This document shows positions 1-4,467 of a DNA stretch of 5,670 bases, piece after piece. This DNA comes from Acidobacteriota bacterium (lineage in GTDB: Bacteria > Acidobacteriota > Terriglobia > Terriglobales > Acidobacteriaceae). The DNA is taken from positions 1-5,670 of the forward strand of contig QIAW01000303.1 of the NCBI GenBank assembly GCA_003225655.1, written 5' to 3'. Both the position numbers and the translations under genes were made by a program. Position 1 is the stretch's first letter. Every line of letters starts with the position of its first letter. The notes under the pieces were generated by a model that made no database searches, was not told the DNA's origin, and was given only the letters and a program-made list of their open reading frames with translations.

Positions 1-305
1 TTGCCCGCGCCATATTGAAAAACGCTCCCATCCTGGTGCTCGATGAGGCCACCTCGGCCCTTGATTCCGAGTCGGAGTCGCTGGTGCAATCGGCGCTGCA
101 AAACCTGATGGCGGGCCGCACCGTCTTTGTCATCGCGCACCGGCTTTCGACCGTGCGCCGCGCGGATAAGATCGTGGTGCTCGAGAATGGCACCATATCG
201 GACATCGGATCGCATGAAGAGCTTATGAGCCGGCTGGGAATTTACCGCCGCCTGTATGATTTGCAGTTCGTAGATTCCGAAGTCCCCCGGCTGACCATAA
301 GCTGA
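1..305 (+). CDS. ABC exporter, C-terminal end of the ATP-binding domain (partial, 5' end off window)
   Basis: This is the last ~100 residues of an ABC transporter whose start lies upstream of the window; the first whole codon is at position 3. The reading opens with Ala-Arg-Ala-Ile, the usual run after the ABC signature helix. Walker B (ILVLDE, bases 30-47) is followed by the ATSALD D-loop and then by the H-loop histidine in IAHRLST (codon 138-140). After these come the usual ADKIVVLENG strand and a GSHEEL helix. These features fit the exporter type (MsbA-like or multidrug, membrane part fused to ATPase), which drives lipid or drug export at the inner membrane. The substrate cannot be told from this fragment. 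The TTG at 15 is an internal Leu codon, not a start. The stop codon is 16 bases before yicC, so the two may be co-transcribed. Confidence 0.93.
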   Translation, partial: ARAILKNAPILVLDEATSALDSESESLVQSALQNLMAGRTVFVIAHRLSTVRRADKIVVLENGTISDIGSHEELMSRLGIYRRLYDLQFVDSEVPRLTIS

Positions 306-321
306 GAATTCAAAAAAACAT

Positions 322-1224
322 ATGGCAATTCGCTCCATGACGGGATACGCGCAGGTGAAGGGACAGGCCGGGCAGGAATCGGCGCCGGTCAGCTTCAGCC
401 TGTCGCTCAAGGCAGTGAACCACAGGTTCCTCGACCTGAACATGCGGCTTCCGGCAGAGAGCGACGCGCTGGAGATGAAGCTGCGCCGGCTGTTGAAAGA
501 GAAGATGGCGCGCGGCCACTTGGATGTGACCCTGACGCTGGAGCGCACTGGAAGCGACCTGTTCTCGCTCAACCGCGAGCTGGTGGGGGGATATCTTCGC
601 GTTTATCGCGCGGCGGCGCAGGAGTTCGGCATCACGGCTGAGCCGGATTTGAATGCCGTGTTCAAGCTGCCCGGCGCCCTGATGGCTTCCGCCGCCGCCC
701 TGAATGGGGATGGCGGCTACGAGACAGCGGTGCTGGGCGCGGCCGAGCAGGCCATCGCAAGCCTGGACCGTATGCGCACGGAAGAGGGCGCAAGCATTGA
801 GCGCGAGCTGCGCGAGCGCATGGCGCATCTTGCCGCCGCCGCCGATGAGGTGGAGAAGCTGCGCGCCGTGATCAGCCGCGCCCACCTGGAAAAGATCACC
901 AGCAAGCTGCAGGAGCTGATCGGCTCCATCGCCGACCCGGCGCGGATCTTGCAAGAGGCCGCGATTCTGGCTGAGCGCAGCGATGTGCAGGAAGAGATTG
1001 TGCGCATGAAAGCACACGTCGGCCACTTTCTAGGTCTGATGAAGGCGGAAGGAGAGATCGGCAAAAAGCTCGATTTTCTTCTGCAGGAGATGAACCGCGA
1101 GGCCAATACGCTGCTTTCCAAGACCGCCGGACTGGCCGGGGAGGGGCTGCGCATCACCGAACTGGGACTGGCCATGAAGTCAGAGATCGAAAAGGCGCGC
1201 GAGCAGGTGCAGAACGTAGAATGA
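322..1224 (+). CDS. yicC: YicC/YloC family endoribonuclease
   Basis: A 300-residue protein matching the YicC/YloC family over its whole length (usual size about 290). The N-terminal hallmark SMTGYA is at residues 5-10, followed by AVNHRFLDLNMRLP at 31-44. The C-terminal DUF1732-type block holds AERSDVQEEIVRMKAHV (217-233) and GKKLDFLLQEMNREANTL (247-264). It ends in the typical EIEKAREQVQNVE tail. E. coli YicC and B. subtilis YloC are reported to be endoribonucleases that act in RNA turnover; that activity is taken from the family, not seen here. The ATG at 322 is supported because it places the MTGY motif at the usual N-terminal spot. No clear Shine-Dalgarno precedes it, only an A-rich run. 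The stop overlaps the gmk start (ATGA), indicating translational coupling. Confidence 0.95.
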   Translation: MAIRSMTGYAQVKGQAGQESAPVSFSLSLKAVNHRFLDLNMRLPAESDALEMKLRRLLKEKMARGHLDVTLTLERTGSDLFSLNRELVGGYLRVYRAAAQEFGITAEPDLNAVFKLPGALMASAAALNGDGGYETAVLGAAEQAIASLDRMRTEEGASIERELRERMAHLAAAADEVEKLRAVISRAHLEKITSKLQELIGSIADPARILQEAAILAERSDVQEEIVRMKAHVGHFLGLMKAEGEIGKKLDFLLQEMNREANTLLSKTAGLAGEGLRITELGLAMKSEIEKAREQVQNVE

Positions 1225-1913
1225 GCGGACTCGTCTACATCATCTCGGCGCCGTCAGGTTCGGGCAAGTCAACGCTGGTCAACGAGCTGCGCAAGACTGT
1301 CAAGCACCTGGAATTTTCCGTTTCCTATACCACGCGCCAGCCACGAGGGAGCGAACAGAATGGGCGGGAGTACTATTTCGTCAAGCGCGAAGAGTTCGAG
1401 CGCATGAAGTCCCAAAATGAATTTCTGGAGTATGCCGAGGTCTTCGGCGAATACTACGGCACGGCACGCTGCTTCCTGGAAAAGGCAAAAGGCGCCGGCA
1501 ATGACCTGCTGCTGGATATCGATGTGCAAGGTGCGCGGCAGATCAAGGAAAAACTTCCCCAGGCCATCAGCATCTTTGTGCTCCCCCCGTCACGCCAGGC
1601 CCTGGAATCACGCCTTCGCCGTCGCAGCCGGGCCGAAGGAGTAGATTCGGACCAGGTCATCCAGCGGCGGCTGAATGCCGCTTCCAAGGAGATTGAGAAC
1701 TATCCCAATTACGATTACGTTCTGGTCAATGACCAGTTGGAATACTCGATTGATCAACTCAAAGCCATTGTGCTGTACGAGCGCATGCAGCGCTCGGGAA
1801 AGGCGGAAGGATCCGGCGAGGAGCTTGCGGCCCAGCGCAAACTGGCCCAGGAGTGCCGCCAGGAAAATATTGGTCCGCGCCTCGCGCCAATCCTTTCTTC
1901 TTTTGCGATATAA
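1221..1913 (+). CDS. gmk: Guanylate kinase
   Basis: Cytoplasmic enzyme that phosphorylates GMP to GDP with ATP, essential for GTP and dGTP supply. The P-loop APSGSGKS is at residues 10-17. The GMP-binding block is SYTTRQPRGSEQNGREYYF (35-53) followed by EFLEYAEVFGEYYGT (67-81). DIDVQGA (99-105) is the conserved acidic strand, and the Arg-rich lid is around 131-138 with QRRL at 148-151. At 230 residues it is about 20 longer than the E. coli enzyme (207). The extra part is a C-terminal tail after the last conserved helix (about residues 192-230), rich in Ala, Glu, Gln and Arg. The start is fixed by the short lead to the P-loop; AGGTG at 1205-1209 may serve as its ribosome site. The ATG overlaps the yicC stop by 4 bases, the same pairing as in many bacteria. 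Confidence 0.97.
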   Translation: MSGLVYIISAPSGSGKSTLVNELRKTVKHLEFSVSYTTRQPRGSEQNGREYYFVKREEFERMKSQNEFLEYAEVFGEYYGTARCFLEKAKGAGNDLLLDIDVQGARQIKEKLPQAISIFVLPPSRQALESRLRRRSRAEGVDSDQVIQRRLNAASKEIENYPNYDYVLVNDQLEYSIDQLKAIVLYERMQRSGKAEGSGEELAAQRKLAQECRQENIGPRLAPILSSFAI

Positions 1914-1914
1914 T
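1909..1914 (+). promoter_or_regulatory. Candidate -10 box (TATAAT) for rpoZ
   Basis: A perfect TATAAT overlaps the gmk stop codon (TAA at 1911-1913). Normal spacing would place the transcription start near 1921, giving an rpoZ leader of about 50 bases. No good TTGACA-like -35 box is seen 15-19 bases upstream, so this rests on the -10 match alone. It would let rpoZ be expressed apart from yicC-gmk as well as by read-through. Confidence 0.5.
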
Positions 1915-1930
1915 CTGCGCACAGCAGAGT

Positions 1931-1965
1931 AGCTGAACAAACCCGGCAAAAGACCGGGAGCAGTT
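1931..1965 (+). promoter_or_regulatory. Bipartite hairpin in the rpoZ leader enclosing the Shine-Dalgarno
   Basis: The inner stem CCCGG (1942-1946) pairs with CCGGG (1954-1958) across a 7-base A-rich loop. The outer stem AGCTG (1931-1935) pairs with CAGTT (1961-1965), with one G-U pair. The single-stranded sides between stems are 6 and 2 bases. The 3' arm contains most of the GGGAG ribosome site, so the fold would hide it. GCTG at 1932-1935 can also pair with CAGC at 1922-1925, giving a competing small hairpin. I do not recognise it as a known riboswitch class; a regulatory role is inference. Confidence 0.35.
1956..1960 (+). promoter_or_regulatory. Shine-Dalgarno site deciding the rpoZ start
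   Basis: GGGAG lies 9 bases before the ATG at 1970, a good distance, and favours that start. The in-frame ATG at 1988 has only a looser GGGGTG (1976-1981) in front of it. The site is within the 3' arm of the leader hairpin. Confidence 0.55.
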
Positions 1966-1969
1966 TGAA

Positions 1970-2230
1970 ATGAATGGGGTGATTGTCATGAAGTTGATGG
2001 ATGGTTTTGACAGCAATTATCGTTATGTTCTGGTGGCCGCGCGCCGCGCCCGCCAACTGCAATCGGGCGCCCGCCCACTGATGGAGCAGGTCCGCTCGCG
2101 TAAAGCCTGCCGCATCGCTGAAGAGGAAATCGCCGCCGGCAAGGTGAAATGGGTCATCGGCGAAGCCGGCAAATCAGCAGCGGCACAGACGGCAAGCGGG
2201 CAACTGGACCGGGCCATCGGAGCCAAGTAA
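1970..2230 (+). CDS. rpoZ: DNA-directed RNA polymerase omega subunit
   Basis: Small subunit that binds the beta' subunit and helps assemble RNA polymerase. The 86-residue product carries the omega core: DGFDSNYRYVLVAARRARQL (11-30), close to the E. coli stretch NRFDLVLVAARRARQM. This is followed by a basic region and AEEEIAAGKVKW (50-61), the equivalent of the conserved acidic-helix and glycine segment. The C-terminal tail (62-86) is Ala/Gly/Lys-rich and probably disordered. The start at 1970 is preferred over 1988 because of the spaced GGGAG; choosing 1988 would shorten the protein by six residues without touching the core. The position between gmk and coaBC is the standard one in B. subtilis and relatives and strengthens the call. 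Confidence 0.93.
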   Translation: MNGVIVMKLMDGFDSNYRYVLVAARRARQLQSGARPLMEQVRSRKACRIAEEEIAAGKVKWVIGEAGKSAAAQTASGQLDRAIGAK

Positions 2231-2295
2231 GTCCCGGAAGCAGATAAGTTACCAGGCTCCCGGCTGCAAGCTTCTTCTTCGAGCGTTCCGCGATT

Positions 2296-2301
2296 TACAA
2301 T
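2296..2301 (+). promoter_or_regulatory. Candidate -10 box (TACAAT) for a leaderless coaBC mRNA
   Basis: TACAAT ends 6 bases before the coaBC ATG. With the standard -12 to -7 placement, the +1 base is 2308, the A of the ATG itself. No Shine-Dalgarno is visible in the preceding 20 bases, which fits a leaderless transcript. No convincing -35 box is seen; the region holds a CTTCTTCTTC run at 2271-2280. The rest of the rpoZ-coaBC gap (2231-2295) shows no clear terminator, only a repeated TCCCGG. Confidence 0.5.
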
Positions 2302-2307
2302 ACAAGC

Positions 2308-3549
2308 ATGAAGATTGCCCTTGGGGTGAGCGGAGGCATCGCAGCCTACAAGGCGGCGGAGATCTGCCGTCTTCTGCAGGAGCGGGGTATACGCGTGCAA
2401 GTCATCATGACGCGTGCCGCCCAGGAATTTGTGCGTCCGCTGACCTTCGCCGCGCTTTCCGGGGAGAAGGTCATTACCGGCCTGTTTGGCGCGGGGGCGG
2501 AGACGCCGAACATCGAATCCGCGGTTGAGCACATTGCCGTGGCCCAATCCATTGACGCGCTGCTGGTAGCGCCGGCTACGGCAGACGTTCTCGGCAAATT
2601 TGCCAACGGGCTGGCCGACGATTTTCTTTCCACCCTCTTTCTCGCCACCACCGCTCCCGTGGTCGTTGCTCCCGCCATGAACGTGAATATGTGGGAGAAC
2701 GCCGCTACCCAGGCCAATCTGGAAAAGCTGAAGGCACGCGGGGTCCGCATCGTCGAGCCTGATGCCGGCTACCTGGCTTGCGGCATGACCGGGCCGGGAC
2801 GCCTGGCGGCCAACGAGGCCATCGTCGCAGCCGCCCTGGAAGCGTTAGGCGCCCGGCAGGACCTCGGCGGCGAGACCGTGCTGATTACCGCCGGACCGAC
2901 GCGGGAGAAGATCGATCCGGTGCGCTATCTCGGCAACCGCTCCAGCGGGCGCATGGGATATGCCCTGGCAGAGGCGGCATTGCGGCGTGGCGCGCACGTG
3001 ATTCTGGTGAGCGGACCGGTGGCCATCAAGCCTCCAGCGGTCCAGGAGCTGGTTGCAGTCGAGACCACGGAAGAGATGCGCCGCGAGGTTGTGGCCCGGC
3101 TGGCGCAAGCGTCGATCATTATCAAAGCCGCAGCGGTGGCGGATTTCACCATCAAGAGGCCAGCGGACCAGAAGCTGAAGCGCAAGGGCGCAATCACCCT
3201 GGAGCTCGAGCCAACCAGCGATATTCTTGCCGAGATTGGCCGCAGCAAGAAGCAAGAGCAAATCCTGGCAGGCTTTGCCGCCGAGACCGAAAATGTTCTG
3301 GAGAATGCCCGCAAGAAGTTAAAAGAGAAGAATTGCGACCTGATTGTGGTCAACGATGTCTCGCAGCCAGGCATCGGTTTCGACTCCGAGCGCAATGCGG
3401 TCACCATCATCACCGGCAATGAGCAGGGTGAAGCCAAGATCGAGAACATTGCCGAAAGCAGCAAGTGGGAGGTCGCGCATCGCGTGTTCGATGCCGTTGT
3501 TCACATCCGCCAGCGCAAGAAAAAGGGCTCACCTGTTAAGATCGTCTAA
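2308..3549 (+). CDS. coaBC: Bifunctional phosphopantothenoylcysteine decarboxylase / phosphopantothenate-cysteine ligase
   Basis: Two-domain coenzyme A enzyme of 413 residues, a normal family length. The N-terminal FMN-binding CoaC half (about 1-180) decarboxylates phosphopantothenoylcysteine. It shows GVSGGIAAYKAAE (6-18), catalytic His75 in EHIAVAQ, PAMNVNMW (122-129, Asn125) and the flap ACGMTGPGRLA (157-167) with Cys158. The C-terminal CoaB half (about 188-405) joins cysteine to phosphopantothenate with CTP. It shows ITAGPTREKIDPVRYLGNRSSGRMG (193-217 region, Asn210), AAAVADF (274-280), Lys289 in QKLKRKG, AGFAAET (321-327) and VVNDVSQPGIGF (347-358). His75, Asn125, Cys158, Asn210 and Lys289 fall at the same numbers as the E. 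coli active-site residues, which also supports the ATG at 2308. The basic tail RQRKKKG is unremarkable. It lies downstream of rpoZ with its own likely promoter. Confidence 0.97.
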   Translation: MKIALGVSGGIAAYKAAEICRLLQERGIRVQVIMTRAAQEFVRPLTFAALSGEKVITGLFGAGAETPNIESAVEHIAVAQSIDALLVAPATADVLGKFANGLADDFLSTLFLATTAPVVVAPAMNVNMWENAATQANLEKLKARGVRIVEPDAGYLACGMTGPGRLAANEAIVAAALEALGARQDLGGETVLITAGPTREKIDPVRYLGNRSSGRMGYALAEAALRRGAHVILVSGPVAIKPPAVQELVAVETTEEMRREVVARLAQASIIIKAAAVADFTIKRPADQKLKRKGAITLELEPTSDILAEIGRSKKQEQILAGFAAETENVLENARKKLKEKNCDLIVVNDVSQPGIGFDSERNAVTIITGNEQGEAKIENIAESSKWEVAHRVFDAVVHIRQRKKKGSPVKIV

Positions 3550-3552
3550 ACT

Positions 3553-3569
3553 CAGTTGAAAGCTGTTTT
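3553..3569 (+). terminator. Weak terminator-like hairpin after coaBC
   Basis: CAGTT (3553-3557) pairs with AGCTG (3561-3565, one G-U pair) across a GAA loop and is followed by TTTT. It sits just after the coaBC stop. The stem is short and poor in GC, so it may only partly stop transcription, or not at all. Confidence 0.2.
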
Positions 3570-3573
3570 AAAA

Positions 3574-3600
3574 AATCCGCGCAATCTGTGAAATCCGCGG
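3574..3600 (+). repeat. Three tandem 9-base units, consensus AATCYGYGN
   Basis: The units are AATCCGCGC (3574-3582), AATCTGTGA (3583-3591) and AATCCGCGG (3592-3600). The outer units can also pair with each other (CCGCG 3577-3581 with CGCGG 3596-3600). From memory, sequences of this 'AATCTGTGAAATC' kind recur between genes in many bacterial genomes, so this may be one copy of a dispersed intergenic repeat. That needs a genome comparison to confirm. Confidence 0.6.
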
Positions 3601-3615
3601 CAGGCTTTTTGCCTG
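3601..3615. other. Perfect 5-bp inverted repeat with a T5 loop
   Basis: CAGGC and GCCTG flank TTTTT. There is no T-run after the stem on either strand, so it does not look like an intrinsic terminator. It directly follows the 9-base repeats and may belong to the same intergenic element. Confidence 0.45.
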
Positions 3616-3623
3616 GCAACTCT

Positions 3624-3657
3624 AAACTGGAAACTTGAAACTCGACCCTGAAACTCG
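3624..3657 (+). repeat. Heptamer array AAACTNG overlapping the udg start
   Basis: Units are AAACTGG (3624-3630), AAACTTG (3631-3637), AAACTCG (3638-3644), a degenerate ACCCTG (3645-3650) and AAACTCG (3651-3657). The array is AT-richer than the neighbouring genes. It runs through the proposed udg start codon, and the first residues of the protein are translated from it. Confidence 0.65.
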
Positions 3658-4465
3658 CCGCCAGCTCAGTACCCGCATGGAGTACTATCGTGAACTCGGG
3701 ATTCATGATTTGTACCGGCGTGCAGTGTCAATTCCGACGGAGGTCGCTGAAGCGGTCCCGGCAGTAAACTCTGAAACTGTTCCCGCAACCATGAGCAAAA
3801 AACTTGAGAGTTTGGATTTACCCATTTTTTCCGCCGACCCGGCATCTGATGCGGGCCGGCTGGCTGCTATTGACGTGGAAGAGCGGCCTGCGGCGTTGAA
3901 AGCAATCCGTGAAGTCATTGGCGATTGCATCCGCTGCAAGCTGCACAAGCAGGGGCGCAAGCAGATTGTCTTTGGCGTGGGAGACCCCAACGCCGAGCTC
4001 ATGTTTGTGGGCGAGGCCCCGGGGGCCGACGAGGACCAGCAGGGCGAGCCCTTTGTGGGCCGCGCCGGACAGTTGCTCAATAACATGATCAACGCCATGG
4101 GGCTGCGCCGCGAGGATGTTTACATCGCCAATGTGATCAAATGCCGTCCACCGGGAAACCGCACCCCTGAGCGCGACGAGTGCGAGACCTGCTCGCCCTT
4201 CCTGATGCGGCAGATTGACGTGATCCGGCCCAAAGTGATTGTTGCGCTGGGCGCGGTTGCCGCCAAAAACCTGCTCGGCCTGAATGATTCCATGGCCAAC
4301 CTGCGCGGACGCTTTTACGACTTCCGCGGCACCAGGCTGGCGGTGACCTACCATCCGGCATTTCTGCTGCGCGATCCGCGGCAGAAGAAAGAGGCGTGGA
4401 AAGATCTACAAATGGTCATGAAGCTGATGGGGCTGACGGCGCCAAGCAAACCTGAAAACCAATAA
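3635..4465 (+). CDS. udg: Uracil-DNA glycosylase, family 4 (Fe-S type)
   Basis: Removes uracil from DNA as the first step of base excision repair. Motif A is GEAPGADED (126-134), followed by GEPFVGRAGQLL (137-148). Motif B is YHPAFLLR (239-246, His240). Four cysteines in the family 4 arrangement would bind a 4Fe-4S cluster: Cys98 and Cys101 (CIRC), Cys170 in IKCRPPGNRTP, and Cys186; Cys183 is also nearby. The catalytic domain is about residues 88-266. The ~87-residue N-terminal part has a helix-like block MEYYRELGIHDLYRR (15-29) and then an Ala/Pro/Val/Glu-rich linker. The TTG at 3635 is chosen because an in-frame TAA is at 3623-3625. The only other early start is ATG at 3677, which would cut into the N-terminal block. 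Neither has a clear Shine-Dalgarno. It lies 2 bases before priA, so the two are probably translated together. Confidence 0.92.
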   Translation: MKLDPETRRQLSTRMEYYRELGIHDLYRRAVSIPTEVAEAVPAVNSETVPATMSKKLESLDLPIFSADPASDAGRLAAIDVEERPAALKAIREVIGDCIRCKLHKQGRKQIVFGVGDPNAELMFVGEAPGADEDQQGEPFVGRAGQLLNNMINAMGLRREDVYIANVIKCRPPGNRTPERDECETCSPFLMRQIDVIRPKVIVALGAVAAKNLLGLNDSMANLRGRFYDFRGTRLAVTYHPAFLLRDPRQKKEAWKDLQMVMKLMGLTAPSKPENQ

Positions 4466-4467
4466 GC

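Noticed and set aside
15..17. TTG as the start of a small ABC-like protein
   Set aside because: The frame is open to the window edge and the upstream codons (Ala-Arg-Ala-Ile) continue the ABC domain, so the gene is cut by the window rather than short.
310..1026. Long open frame of 238 codons on the - strand opposite yicC
   Set aside because: It lies wholly opposite a strongly recognised gene; its product is His/Gln/Leu/Arg-rich with no known motif, as expected of an antisense shadow in GC-rich DNA.
1921..1969. rpoZ leader as a known metabolite riboswitch
   Set aside because: I compared it by memory with c-di-GMP, preQ1, SAM and glutamine types and found no matching conserved core; it is left as an unassigned hairpin.
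2023..2547. 174-codon - strand frame across rpoZ and the start of coaBC
   Set aside because: It spans two recognised genes and the coaBC promoter in antisense and has no motif.
2778..3422. 214-codon frame on the + strand inside coaBC
   Set aside because: It is a +1-type shadow of the CoaB half, very rich in Arg/Gly, with no recognisable motif; the coaBC frame is intact with all active-site residues.
3601..3615. CAGGC-T5-GCCTG as a rho-independent terminator
   Set aside because: The T-run is in the loop, not after the stem, on both strands; the stem is only 5 bp.
3818..4354. Open frame of 178 codons on the - strand opposite udg
   Set aside because: It mirrors the udg catalytic region, shows no domain, and no ribosome site or promoter was seen for it.
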